DNA from: Malachius bipustulatus
Lineage: Eukaryota; Arthropoda; Insecta; Coleoptera; Melyridae
DNA length: 64,000 nt
Reading direction: 5' to 3'
NCBI GenBank assembly: GCA_910589415.1
Contig: OU342637.1
Span: 26,759,162 to 26,823,161 of the forward strand
Shown here: positions 1-12,412 of the stretch, piece by piece
Layout of the letters: each line of letters begins with the position of its first letter
How positions within the stretch are numbered: position 1 is the stretch's first letter
The notes under the pieces: model-generated
Database searches by the model: none
What the model was told of the DNA's origin: nothing
What the model saw: the letters and a program-made list of their open reading frames with translations, nothing else
Made by a program: the position numbers and the translations under genes

Positions 1-3000
1 AGCATGATTTCATTTTATTCAATAAAATCCGAAACTTACTGGAGCATTAAAATGGGAGCTTATGTAGCAAAATCTATTGAAGGGTTGTATTATATTCCAT
101 CATGCGAGGAATATCGAGTCATGTTTCCGAGGCAAATATTCCCGCAGCCATCAATATCCCCAGACTGCCGTTAAACTACCAACCAGCATCGGCATGAATT
201 GTATTCGGAAGGCCTCGCAGGTACACCAACTATTCAAATCCCTCCCTGTTATTTGTATCTTGCGTCAATGCAGAATGCATGCTTGCAATATTATTTTCTA
301 CGTGCGCTCATAATAATTCGGAAACGTGTGCACTTCTTTATAGCGGAAATGAATGCAGTTCTCGACTCTTACCTAACCCTCGGTACCGTTTATTGTTCTT
401 GCAAAGCTGCATTCTTGTGATAAAATCCAGTCGGGGTGTAGCTGGCGCGTCGAATTCAATGTTATTCTGCTTAATAGAGCGTGCACAAATGCGAGCTTTT
501 GATGAATATCTAACCAGAATAGCAATATACGAGTATACATTCCGATGCTTTATGACAATGGCAAATCATTTAGGTATGAATTTTGGCGGTTTTGTTTTCT
601 TTTCGCTGATGTTTGGTGTGTTCAAACAATAACAAGAGGGAGTGCCATTCAAATGTCCCGCTCTGATGGATATACGTGATTTTTTGTGTGCAGGAATTAT
701 ATACGCCGTTAACATTGAAAGCCCAATTAATAGTATTTAAAATTTAAAATAAGCCAATTGATGTTTCATGAAACAGAATTATTGAAACGTAACTAACATA
801 TTTTGATCCAGCACCGTTGATTGACATAATTTTATGGAAAAAAAACATTTTATAACAGAGAAAATTGATTTGATGATGCTTCGCAAATTAAAAACATTCT
901 GTTACCTGAATGAAGTCCTATTTTAACAAGCACCCCGGGCAGTCACGTTATAGTAACATCATTTTTTAGTAATATTTGGCCCCGACGTCATATTAGCAAA
1001 AAATCATGTGATATTGTCGTCATTTCTGAGACGTGTTTATATTTGATGTCTATGACATCGGTCTAACGTCGTTTTTTTCGTTATCTTTCATACAAAATGA
1101 ATTTTTGAATCTGGCTTCAAAGTCACTTTAAAAAATTATAAAATAACGAGCAGAAATAGGTATTTTTTAATATTATCTACTATATCTTCGGAGCTAAAGA
1201 TCAGATATGAATGATAAACGTATATTTCTCAAGTTACTACAGAGAAACTTCGAAAAAATTTTTTTCTCATTTTTATTTAGTTTTAGAAAAAATATAGAAC
1301 CGCTGTTATTTTCTGCTGTAGGTGTGCGTACTTAGCAATTAACAATTTTGAACTTTGATTAGGGGATCAGGGGGGATTATAAGTGTATTTCAACTTTTTC
1401 ATGGATCCTCGAAAACTACTAAACTTGAATCGTTAAAAAAAAATTTGCAGCCGAGGCTGGCCACTTCTTGAGGCCTGAAAAGACACTTTACCGCCGTGGT
1501 TTACACATAATTTTTTATCCTAGGTACACAATAATAATAATATATTTTTTTTTGAAAAAAAATTGTTTTGAAAGAAAATTTATTGAATACCTACATGTGT
1601 TTGCTTAATACATTGGTCTATTGACATTGACAGATTGACATACAGCTAGCTTGCTTGCTATTGGTTCCCTCTGGAAATAGCAATTCAATTGCAATTGGGT
1701 GGCCCTCTAGGGTGAAAATATAAAAATAATTTTACCGCCTAGGCAGGAAAAGTGGCACTTTCTCCGGGGGCATGCAGTCGAGAAAGTTCAATTTTCTTAT
1801 GGGGTAGGATAAAAATTAATTTTCGTAGGAAACCAAAATTTTGTCCCCGAGGAGTGACTAAAAATTAATTTTTGTGTTTTGTCATTGTTGTAGGTATCGG
1901 TATCTTCAATTATTATTGACATCCATTATAAACCCTGTTCAATTATTATTAAATTCATGCCGAAAATAAATCATTTTGTTACACTCTCAAAAACTGCTTC
2001 AAAAGTTCCATCCAGTTCATAAGAAGTTCGCCTCTAAATCAAGTTGGATAAATTGTAACGTAGTTTCTTGTCACCCAAGACTCCTTTTCCTAACTGATAT
2101 CTTAACACCGCAACTTTTAATAAATAATAACGAAAATCCTTCTTGACACATTACTCCACTGTCTGCCCTACCCAACAAACCTCCCGGTGTCGCATAAATC
2201 TAGCTTTCCTCTTCCTCAACCCACGATAACTTGAAATGAAATATATACGTAATGTATGTATATAATATATAAATTTTCCACCGCGACAACTGAAGAATTA
2301 TACAACCTTCCCGGTGTACTTAATTTGACGGAATAAAATCCCCGGTGACCCTTTTTACTCCTTGCGAGAAAACAAACACCGCCTGGTATAGCGGAGTTTA
2401 TGTCCGTAATTGGGCAAGACGCCAGTCGTTCGACGCCCTGGGAATGACCAAAGTGAACGAGCTAATCCGACTTTTACTTATTTTGCTTTAAAGCGTGATA
2501 TGTTTAAGTTTGGTGACACAGACGGGCTTTAAAAGCTTTGCTGTTACTCGAGCACTATGCGGAACGAAATCAGGAATAATCTGGCTGAATGGTGTGAAGG
2601 ATATTTTACGGTTTCCTTTTTGAGAAGCGGTGCCGATGTCGTAAAATAGCATCATTATTTCTGCTGAGTGCTTTATCAAGCTATTGGAATAGCTCTGGAT
2701 GTTAAACCTCTTTTTTACTTGACACTATAAACCTCGGAATATGTAGTGCAAAAAACTGATTTTAACTATTGACTTAAGTACAAGCAGCGCTCAAGTATCA
2801 TTAATCCATAAAAATGGCAGTCTATAAAAATAGTAACACTGTGTTTGTAAGCTGAATAAATAAAAAAAAAAAAATTATGGTATCGTACGTGGTAATAGTG
2901 TCAGTGGCTTTCACATCGCGGTTGGCTGACAACAATAATCCTAATCTTCGATTTCTCGAAATAGATACTTCTCGAGTTGACTGAGATTTTTTCTGGAGAT

Positions 3001-5096
3001 TTTCTGTTGCAATTGTTCCAGAATTAATCTGTCGGCATCTCTTTACTCTATATCCTAACATTCCATGTTTAAGATTACATTAAATTCAATGCTGTTTACA
3101 AAGACTGAATGGGAAAGTAACATTACAGATCAGGTGACGTCATAAAACGTAACGCATATAAGGGAACCATGTGCAATATCATATCTTTTAAAGTTTATTG
3201 CATCAGAAACATACGTACCACAATTCCGTACTGATATTTTTGTTGCTCCTCAGCTTTTAGAGGAGAGAATCAGAAATGGCTGACGCTCGTTATATTCACC
3301 GAATTTAATTTCCGTTCAATTGTATTCAACGATCCGCTCTAAGCAAAGCACTACAAATGGTAGTGTTATGCAAATATTTCAATGAATACTTAAGATATCA
3401 TTATGATGCAGATATTTGGAGTAAGTTACCTCTGCTACTTACTTCCAGGATGGCGTATTTATGCTCCTGATATTGGAACAATCAACCAATTTTCAATACT
3501 CTAAGATGTCCTAAAATGTCCTTAAGATGTCCCATATTATTTTACTACAAGATCTATAGAGCCAAAAAAAGTCAAAAGACTATGTCTCGGTATTACTGTT
3601 AATAGAAATAACTAACAGAAACTAAAACAGACGAACTAGAATTCTGCTCGTCTGTTAAGGGAGAACATAAAAGACATTTAACGGAGGAAATAGAACTTTT
3701 AATAGCGCAAGAAGTTCGTTCTATTCAAATGTAAATTTTCCCAGCATTCCTAGTTCGTATTGGTTTGAAATTTGCTCATACATACTCGATTGAAAGAACC
3801 TGATCAGGCATTTGTCTTCAATTACTTTGTGAGCAAACTATCAATACCAATCAGATTATGTTCAACTAATTCACTCATACCTCTCTCTCTCTATAACATC
3901 TCTTCTATAAACAGTGGCATAATACTATAATTTATGACTCCCGTTACAAATGCATACATTATCATACCTAATCGTATAAGACTCGTAAGTAATTTGACAG
4001 TCGTGACTATTACCGGATGCAAAACTGAACCTCCTTCAGCCTCAACGCGCCTAGTTGTTTGCACCGCGAATCCCCGATGTTGATCGCCTTTTCATGCAAA
4101 TTGGATCCGAGCGCCGTCCCGCGGATCACGTGCGCTGCAGGCTGCAAGGACACGTACACCCGACATGGCATATTTCACCTGAATTGGGTCACTTGATAAA
4201 AATATAACTGTGATGCGTATGGTGAGATCGGGAGGCTCGGCACGGCCATTTATCTGCTGCCTCTGTCGTTTCGGGTAACTCATTTATCGCCTCCGAGTGC
4301 CTGCCCGACCCATGAGGATGTGCCTAAATGCTAAATGCATTTGGCTCTTGATTATAGCTTAGAGTGGGATGGAAATTACGAATTGGAGACCTTTATGAAA
4401 AGCGTCGTCAACGTCAATTGGCGTAATATGTTAACGAGGATACTCCCGGAAGAATATTCTTTAGGGAGATTTCTGCAAATAGCATAATGCGTTTTTAGAG
4501 TAAATGAGTTACAGAAGTTTTCTATACATAGATTAAATTAAATTAATTATTTCAGCGTACTTTCATCCCTAAAGTCGACCCCCTTCGAGTGACTTTATTG
4601 GTGCTTTATAAGACGAAACATTTTTTTTTTATTCTTGAAGACGACTCATTTCCATCATTTCGAATGAACCAATTTCACTTTCCCTTTCTTGTATGTATAG
4701 AAAGCTGTCATTTGGCCATCGATAACTGTCTCTGAGTGGCGTATAGTAATCTAAAAACTGGACATCTCTTATTTATAAAATGAAAGCTCTCCATGGTTAG
4801 AATATGTACTGGTTAGTCTTTGTTATAATATATTTTTTGTTGCTTATCTATAAATACTAAAGTTTGAAATGAAAGATATTTGAGAAGGGAACGCTTGTCA
4901 AGTTTTTCAGGCTGCCTTGAAATGCTTTTATGTTTTGTTGTTTCGGTCTTGGACTAAAGAAAAAAATGCTTCTTAGAAATGAGATTTTTGATCCAAGTGA
5001 AGTAAGCAGAATGATTATATGAAGGATTACAGAAAATAAAAGTTAGCTGAAGTAGAAGTTAATAGATGATCACGATGAATTTTTTTCGTTGAGCTG
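1..5096. other. Non-coding, AT-rich; no gene recognised
   Basis: Only short ORFs without recognisable products. Visible details: ACGTCA-like sites clustered at about 940-1080; an AAT run near 1528-1545; an oligo(A) stretch at about 2862-2875; a moderately CpG-richer unique segment at about 4030-4290. A weak inverted similarity occurs between about 1465-1500 and 1725-1765 (ACTTTACCGCC and related sequence). Confidence 0.5.
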
Positions 5097-5398
5097 GCAT
5101 TTTTTAAATTCATTTTAAGTTAATAACCTCAAACAGTACGTTTTAAAAATACTGAAGAGAATCGCGTTTTCTGGGGTGTCAGCTTTGTTATTATTTTCCT
5201 TATAGTCTCAATGTACCTATACCTAGAAAGGCAAGTCGACAAATAATATTACAAGACTAACTTAACACAAATGAAACTTTCAAATATGCCAAGCAACGAA
5301 TTCTTCAGTAACGAAACATGAATTTCTAAACAACAACACCGTCTATCGAGAAATCTGCTTGCCTCGCAAAGTCATGGAAACTTAAGATAGACCATTAT
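5097..5398 (+). repeat. Direct repeat, copy 1 (partner 7680-7984)
   Basis: About 300 bp nearly identical to 7680-7984 in the same orientation. Both copies contain TTTTAAAAATACTGAAGAG, a CTTATAGTCTCAATGTACC block and CAACAACACCGTCTAT. Differences are scattered single bases and a small indel. The copy stops exactly where the foldback element at 5399 begins. There is no clear TG...CA end, so an LTR pair is not supported; an old segmental duplication or two copies of one repeat are both possible. Confidence 0.85.
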
Positions 5399-5932
5399 TA
5401 TACAGGGTGTTAAGAAAATGACGGATAAACTCTTCAGTACATTGTAGGGGACACTCAGTAGAGTACGGAAAAAATAATTTTAAAAAATCCAGAGCTACAT
5501 TTTAAAAGATATAAGCAAAATATTGAACAATAAATTTGGCAACGTTTAACACGATAACAGTTGTTATTTGGTAATTTCGTCTAATTTCTTACAATGTAGG
5601 TAGTTAGGGTAACAAAACCGATGTTGCCAAATGCTTTTTTTCAGCATCTTGGAAAAGAAAAAGAAAATTCTTATTAAATTATCCAAGCCAGTAATTCATC
5701 TTCAGCAATTTTTTTAATAGATAACGATTAAAGTACCCTTTTTGTATCTGTAAAATCATCTAGTTTTTGGAAAATACCGAAAATCAAAGATAGTAAAATG
5801 TTAACTTTTGCATTTTTTATCTCACCAAATTGAAGACCAGAATTTTTTTAATTATTTTTCCCGTACTCTACTGAGTGTGCCCTACAATGTACTGAAGAGT
5901 TTATCCGTCATTTTCTTAACAACCTGTATATT
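5399..5932. mobile_element. Foldback (inverted-repeat) element
   Basis: Terminal inverted repeats of about 80 bp. Left arm 5399-5478 begins tatacagggtgttaagaaa; right arm about 5850-5930 ends ttcttaacaacctgtata. The arms share the ACGGATAAACTCTTCAGTAC and CTCAGTAGAGTACGG segments. The interior of about 370 bp has no coding sequence. It resembles a non-autonomous MITE-type element and interrupts the 3' end of the direct repeat at 5097-5398. Confidence 0.85.
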
Positions 5933-7679
5933 TATTTCTCCAAAATCACGATTTTTCGATTTTCAAAACGCTCCTGTAGCTTTATCTTTCAAGATTAGTG
6001 AACGAAATTTTGGATCCTTGTAAAACTTTGGAATGGCGTTAGATTTTTGTTGAAAAAATTTCCAAAAGTCGCGTTACTTCTACAGGGTGTCCCTTCAAAG
6101 TTCCGAAAATCCGGTTTTTGTCACCTAATTTCAGGTCGCAGTTTTCAATCTAGGAGGCTGAAATTTTTGTGGGAGTAAGATATCTACAAGGAGTGGTCTG
6201 GTATTGTACTTGAGCAAAATCGGCTTAACCGTTTCAAAATGGCAGCCATTTGAATTTTTGGAAAATTTGTTATTTTTTGAGCCTCTGTATGAGCAAGATG
6301 GCAATAAAACTTTGAAATCAAATTAACAGGATTGGAAGAAAATTATTTGAAATTTGAGTTAAAGCAATAAAATTTGCATTATTTCTATTAATAAGCCAGT
6401 GGCGTGGGTAGGAAAAGAGTAAAAATGTCTCAATTTCTATAACCGTTTATGAGTTCATTTTTGAAGAAATTGAACTGAAATTTTCACAATAGACAACTAT
6501 TCTAATAACCTTTAATCTTCGAAAATTTCAAGAAGCAAATAAGAAAAATAACGGAGATATTCGATTTTTAACTTTCGAGGCCGGCGAAGTCGATTTCGGT
6601 AGTCCCTAAAATTGTCTGTCACCCGGTCTGTCCGTCTGTGCGTTTGCTAGGAAACACTCTAGAGCCGCATTTTTCGTCGTAGATAGCTGAAATTTGGCTC
6701 CACTGAAGAGGCGCACGGTCCCACGATGCCTATTGAAAATGAGTGGGATCCGTTGCCGGGAAGTGTCATTTTTTCTGGAATTTCGGGTTTTTTCGGGAAC
6801 GACCTTGCAAACGCTCTAAGTGTCTTATCTTCTTTTGCATGATTTCAATTTTTTTTCGAATTTTTTTTCGACCGATAGAAAAAATAACAAAACAGTGCGA
6901 TAGAGCCATTCATTACCTACAAAAAAGGTATATGTAATTTTTTACCTGAAACGTTGGAAAAACTTCCAAATCGGGAAAAACTTCGGCAGGTCATTCCGAC
7001 TGTTTCTCGCGTCGGCCATTTTATCTTCCTGTATTTTCTCCAACGTGATCTTCTTTTCAAGTTTTTTCCTTAAACATATAATTTGAAGTCTTATTTTCAT
7101 TTTGTATCGCATATATGGGCACTTTTAACGAAAAATAAAAAATTTCCTCGCTGGTCGAAAATTAGCTTACAGTTTAAAAAAAATTATTAAATCAATGCAA
7201 TTTCTTTTTTATTTTTTTTTCATATTCAAATTCAATTATGAATGATTCTGAAAATTAGAAGAGCAATTGCAACGACAATTAAGTCACCTACATGCGGGTG
7301 AAAAAAGTTTTCAAATTGGTCTTTTAATAATGAAGACATGACAAGTTTAAAAAATTTTTTTTATTAAAAGCCTGGTAGCCTGGTTCATCGCTATCTGCCA
7401 AACAATCTGACGTACTCAATACATATACCCGCCCAGCGCTATGAAATTCAAATGGCAGCGTGGTGGAGTGTGTTAGGCTCTTGCCTGACATTCTGATGTT
7501 ATACGGTGTTCAAATCCAAGAAAGGATTATAACTTTTTTTAAGTAGGTGGAGTTTTCTCAAAAGAAAATGCGGATTATTTTTTCATTATACTTATTCATT
7601 ATAAGAAGAAATAGGAAGAAAATATTCATTATTGAATCGCATAAAAAATACACTATTTATGCGATTGATGCGCAAGAAG
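5933..7679. other. Non-coding interval with repeat fragments
   Basis: Contains a half foldback end (ctacagggtgtcccttcaaa) at about 6081 without a visible partner, and at 6149-6254 a copy of a dispersed repeat found inverted at 53608-53712. The segment 6580-6770 has a CpG-richer stretch around CCCGGTCTGTCCGTCTGTG. Several oligo(T) tracts. No coding region recognised. Confidence 0.5.
6149..6254 (+). repeat. Dispersed repeat copy (partner 53608-53712, inverted)
   Basis: Shares GGAGTAAGATATC, a short CAAG-rich bridge, and TTGAGCAAAATCGG followed by TTAA and CAAAATGGCA with the reverse complement of 53608-53712. Two copies about 47 kb apart support a dispersed transposable-element family. It is probably part of a larger foldback whose TACAGGGTG end lies at 6081. 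Confidence 0.7.
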
Positions 7680-7984
7680 GTTTTTTTAAATTCATTTTAA
7701 GCTAATAACCTCAAAAAGTACGTTTTAAAAATACTGAAGAGAATCGCGTTTTCTGGGGTGTCAGCTTTGTTATTATTTTCCTTATAGTCTCAATGTACCT
7801 ATAGCTAGAAACGCAAGTCGACCAATAATATTACAAGTCTAACTGAACACAAATGAAACTTTCAAATATGCCAAGCAACGAATTCTGCAGTAACGTAACA
7901 TGAACTTCTAAACAACAACACCGTCTATTTTCGAGAAACCTGCTTGCCTCGCGAAGTCAAGGAAACTCAAGAATAGACCAATAA
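7680..7984 (+). repeat. Direct repeat, copy 2 (partner 5097-5398)
   Basis: Second copy of the repeat at 5097, uninterrupted at its 3' end (agaccaataatgaagc, against agaccattat followed by the foldback in copy 1). The two copies are about 2.6 kb apart. Confidence 0.85.
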
Positions 7985-8230
7985 TGAAGCTTCAGCTCCA
8001 CAAAGTTTACTATCCAGCTTTACTTAGCTTTATTGAAAGGAATCTTAGTCCCTGTATGAAATAATCTGTATTGTCTTCCTGAAGCCGTTATAATGAGAGC
8101 ATTACTTGGATCAAATAACAACATGACAAAAAAGTCACTATAATAGTTGATGAAACATCCACAAAAAGTTAAGCACAATAAGTCCACATTTTATGTCACC
8201 TTTTCTATATTTAGAGAGATACCCTGGTAT

Positions 8231-8670
8231 TTCCTAAATGGAAGAAAAGCAGGTTCTTATAATAGTTCGAGTCCCCCTCTCAAAATCCGTCTTGTCAAGT
8301 AGGAGTCCAGCCGGCTGCGGGTAGCGGCTACGGCATCTAGGCAACTCCCCCCTTCAATTAAGAGAAACTATTTTCTTCTAGTTTTCTCCTTGCTGTAATA
8401 TTTGACGACTCATGGAGCAAACATTTTTTCTATATTCGTCACGAACTTGAATTCCCTGTCAATTTTCAAGTTCGGAGTTGCAACAATTTTTTTACAATTT
8501 TTTGGGAGCTCCTGGAAGAGATCTTTGCAAGGAGCAAATTGGAAGAAAATATATTTACCTCCCTATAAGGCCGTAGCTGCTCATCGCAGTGGCTACACTT
8601 ACTTGACAAGACGGATTTTGAGAAGGGAACTCGAACTGTATAAAAGCTTTTCTTTCATTTGGGAATACAA
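8231..8670. mobile_element. Foldback element with long diverged arms
   Basis: Left arm about 8231-8410 and right arm about 8500-8670 are imperfect inverted repeats. The best-matched part is CTCAAAATCCGTCTTGTCAA at about 8280 and its reverse complement at about 8605-8625. Both arms also carry a GTAGC-rich segment and an AATTTTCTTC/CTCCTTGC segment. The 92-codon ORF through the right arm is a by-product of the repeat. No target duplication is clear. Confidence 0.8.
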
Positions 8671-9794
8671 GCCCCACTAATATTTTTATTTGTAGACATA
8701 ATTTGGTGAGCTTAATGTTAGAAACATTCAAAGCAGTGCACTTTTCGTTCTAAATCAAGGCAACGTCTGGCTTAGAGTAATTATTTTACCTAATTGGTGC
8801 AAAACTCATGAATATAATACCACTTCCAGGGTTACAAGGTAGTGAATTGCCAGGGAAGCGAGAGCAATAATACGGGCCCCGGAGATATAAAATTAGGTCT
8901 GGGTGGTTTATTTCTATAAATTCAAAACTACTAGGAAAGTACCTACTTCAAAATTGCTTGGATTTTCTTATGGCAACTACATTACTTCAGGATGTATAGA
9001 AGGCTTCTAAGAGCAAAAGCACGAGAGCTTGCTGCATTGAAAATTCTCGAGTTCTGATAAATTTGGGATTGAAAGCTGAAAGGATGAATGGATGTGACAT
9101 TCGCCTGTAGTATACACAGTAGTTCTCAGGTTGAACTCTTATAGAAACTCATGAATGTACGATATTTTGTCAAGTTTTTTTTTATCCAGAAACTTAAAGT
9201 TAAGAGTATTTTGTCTCGATTAGGTTTTCCTCATCAATGTAGGTACTCGGTAGAAAATACAAGAGAAAAATCGATAAGTATTATGAAGAGCTGGTTTTAA
9301 GTAGGATGCTCCGTCGACATTACTGATGGCCCTTAATCTACGCGAGGTGTATTTTTAATATTTATGAATTTCCTCTCCAATTTTAACGGTTCCACTTTAC
9401 AAACTTCGGGAATTCAAAACACCGATTTATGAACTTTTAGATCCTCATAAAAATTGGAATGCAACAATTTATTATTATTAGATATTTTGAATAACAACCT
9501 TTTAAATTCGAAGTTTTTTAAGGCAAATATTTGATTAACTAAATTAAAATTTCAATTTTAATTTAATTTTAAATCACGTTTCACAACTAAATAACCAACA
9601 TTCTTTTGATTAAATCTTGATTAAATCTCTTGATGTAATTAAACATTTTATTGATGCATGTAATAATTATTCGTAAAATTTAAATTACCATATAGCATAA
9701 ACAATCAACGAAAAAGTCGTGGTAGTTTCATCATAGTCAATTATTCTACATTAATAATTAATAGGCTAGGCCTATTAGGAAAAATCAGGATTTA
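8671..9794. other. Non-coding, no feature recognised
   Basis: AT-rich unique sequence; no ORF with recognisable product. A short self-complementary AATTAAAATTTCAATTTTAA block lies at about 9541-9565. Confidence 0.4.
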
Positions 9795-9960
9795 GAGGAA
9801 GGTTTTGCTATAGTTTTGATTTTCTCACCCTCTAATTTTTTTCAGTAATTGAACATGAGAATTTGAAGTCCGGAACTTTGTTTTTTTGGCACTTCTTGAC
9901 CATATTTGACCCTTTTTTTCGTTTTTGGCCGATATGTTGGAAAAGAAGCGGTTTTTGACA
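9795..9960 (+). repeat. Copy of the 'CTCACCCTCTA' dispersed repeat
   Basis: Contains TTTGATTTTCTCACCCTCTA, then a TTGAACATGAGAATTT segment and a run of TTTTTGGCAC/GACC blocks. The same order of motifs occurs at 29336-29560 and, inverted, at about 29690-29790, 29905-30110 and 51650-52745. No coding potential; class unknown. Confidence 0.6.
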
Positions 9961-10194
9961 TCCTGCATTTCTCATCAAAAAGGCTATCAAGTGAAACTCC
10001 CTTTTTTTCACGGAAATCGCTCTTACGGAGATCTGGGTCCATACCCCTTCTCTCTATTTGAAAATGGTTCCAGAAAAAGAGCCAAAACTGCTCTATACCA
10101 AAGATTTGTATCCAGAGAAAACAACTTCAGCTGAAAAGTGCAATATGTTATCGACGTTGGGTTTTTATTACAAAAATTAGTTTTTATTTATTTA

Positions 10195-10795
10195 TTACAA
10201 AAAGTTGTCTGGCCCGAAAGGCAATCCTTCTCTGAAACTAGCAACTTTGTTGCCTACATCATTGCATCTAAGGCTCAAAGAGAGTAGTTGTCTTCGATGG
10301 ATATCCTGAAGATACGAGAGATATAAAAAAGTGCTGAACGATCGTTGAAGAGCGTTTGGAAAACTATTTTTGCTGACATTTTCTTCGATGAGACCCATAA
10401 AACAAACAAATCTTCCTGGCCAATTCGAACAATAGAAGAAGATTGATTTCCATGATCATAGCCAAATTACCCTCACAAAGAATGACATGGAGACAGGCCA
10501 CAGAAGATTCCGTCTTTGACTGAAGGTACTGATACCGTCATTCTAGGCCAACTGCCAACATTTTGGAGATGACATCCACCTGTTTGTCATCGTCACAGCT
10601 CTTTGCCAATGAGAAAACGTATTTTTCCCGAAACCAAGAAAGGGAAACGTTCCTCCAACCACCAACTCCCTTCTGCACACTCTGTAAAACAAAACCATTG
10701 TGTGATATTACGTCAGCACCATACAACCAAGGGAGATTTAAACTTTTCTGAAAATTCTCACCAAAAACTTTCTCCGATGTTGTAAGTCTGTTCAA
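10195..10795 (-). pseudogene. Unrecognised minus-strand ORF pair, possible decayed coding sequence
   Basis: Two minus-strand open stretches, 10538-10795 (85 codons) and 10195-10398 (67 codons), lie in tandem. The first contains NLPWLYGADVISHNGF and KSCDDDKQVDVISKMLAVG, the second a SKNSFPNALQRSFSTFLYLS segment. Local composition is less AT-biased than around. No family was recognised. They may be parts of one broken gene, perhaps a transposase, but they could equally be chance ORFs. Confidence 0.2.
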
Positions 10796-11473
10796 AAACT
10801 CTCAGGCAATTTCAGAAATCATTGCATCAGCAGGGAAGTGATTTCTAGTCAAAGTGTTCGGCTAAACAGGAAGGACTGAACTATCTGTAAACCATCAAAA
10901 CCTCATCAAATAACTGCACTACGCACCATCAGCTGCTGCAGCCACACGGCACATTTTTAAGGTGTATCACCAGGTACAGAAATGGCCGGGGGTTAAAAAA
11001 CTGCCGAAGATTGGGGTTGAAAACGAGCAACGAATTTCCTGAATCCAATCACCTCTCTATAAGTCCCTTGCTCTTCCCAAACTGTTGCTCCTGGAGAACT
11101 GCGTACATTTGGAGCATGAATATACCTAACTGAAGTATAGGTGTTTGTATATACAGGTGTATGCAGGTGTGTATGTAGAACATTAATGTGCCTACAAGCT
11201 GACCCATATCTTATTTTCATTACAGATAATATTTTCATATCCCCACCCCCCCACCCAAAGTTGAAGACGGATTGTCCCGGAAAGACGCTCTTTTCTGAAA
11301 TATAGACTACTACTATAGACTATGGGCTAACTGAAAAAAGGGACAAAATTTTGACAAAAAGTGAAAAAAAAAGAGAAATACCGGGCCCAATTTGAGCATG
11401 CAAACTTCATTTTTGCCTTATACTGATTTATCCAGAAAATTCAAAATCTAGTACCTACCGTGACTTCAAAAGC

Positions 11474-11540
11474 ACCATTGGCCACGTGTAAGAGTAAGAG
11501 GTCAGCGACTACGTGGCTCTACCTCTCTCATGCACTGAAT
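11474..11540 (+). repeat. Short dispersed repeat (partner 15988-16057, inverted)
   Basis: Shares GTGTAAGAG-T/C-AAGAGGTCAG, a spacer of about 20 bp, and TCTCTCATRCACTGA with the reverse complement of 15988-16057. Two copies in one window suggest a dispersed family of unknown class. Confidence 0.6.
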
Positions 11541-11879
11541 GTTGAGTTTCTTAAGCTTTCTTCATTGTTGAAATATAGCTTGTCTCCTTATCTTACCACC
11601 ATCGTAGGTACTGAATATTTCTTAAGATGTAAAAATGCACGCTTTTTATAACATGAGGTCTTCATACTACTGAAGATCTCTGTCAAACATTAATTAATTA
11701 ATTTTTGATCACTCTGTAAAGGCTTTTTTGAACAGGATGATTAATTGTTTTGTGCGTAACCCGTTTTTTTATAGAAAATATATTTAAGTTCCTAGAATCA
11801 TTCCTGATTTTTTGGGAATCAATCATTCAGGATTCAGTCTACTTCAGACCCATATCCTGTCTATTAATATAAAACAAGT

Positions 11880-12412
11880 TCGACATTTATAGTGTGGTAC
11901 GCAATTATGCATAAAATTCACCATTCGGAGAAAAAATGTTTTTGAAAAAAAAAGCTTGACACACCTCAACTTCAAATTTTTAATTGGCATTTTTTAAGCC
12001 TCAATCGGAATTTTTACCCCCACACTCTCACCCCCACCATTATGTTCATATTTTTTTTAAATAGGACATCCTGTATATTTTTGTATTTTCATATTTCCTG
12101 TGAAAATCCGGTAAGAATGGTTTTTATAGTTTGAGTAGTTTATAAGTTATCAATAAATGACCATTCTTTCTAGATTTTCTCAGGAAATATGAAAATACAA
12201 AAATATACAGGTGTCCTATTTAAAAGAAAAAAAATATGACCATAATGGTGGGGGTGAGCTTGGTGGTGATAAAAATTCAAATTAAGGCTTAAAAAGTGCA
12301 AAATAAAAATTTGAAGTTGAGGTGTGTGAGCTTTTTTTTCAAAAACGTTTTTCCCTGATTAGTGAATTTTATTCCATAAGTGAGTTCCACACTGTTTAAT
12401 ATAAAAGCTGTA
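11880..12412. mobile_element. Foldback element, arms about 230-250 bp
   Basis: Left arm about 11880-12120, right arm about 12160-12412. Paired segments include CACACCTCAACTTCAAATTT, CACCCCCACCATTATG, AATAGGACATCCTGTATATT and TATTTTCATATTTCCTGTGA. The short loop contains an AGTTATCAATAAATGACC segment. Arms are diverged by scattered substitutions and small gaps. The AATAGGACA-CC-CTGTATA segment also appears in the arms of the foldback at 16741-17589. Confidence 0.88.

Noticed and set aside
279..632. 117-codon ORF near the left edge
   Set aside because: Non-ATG start, no recognised family, composition typical of background.
5097..7984. LTR retrotransposon with two LTRs
   Set aside because: No TG...CA ends, no primer-binding site, no polyprotein between the repeats.
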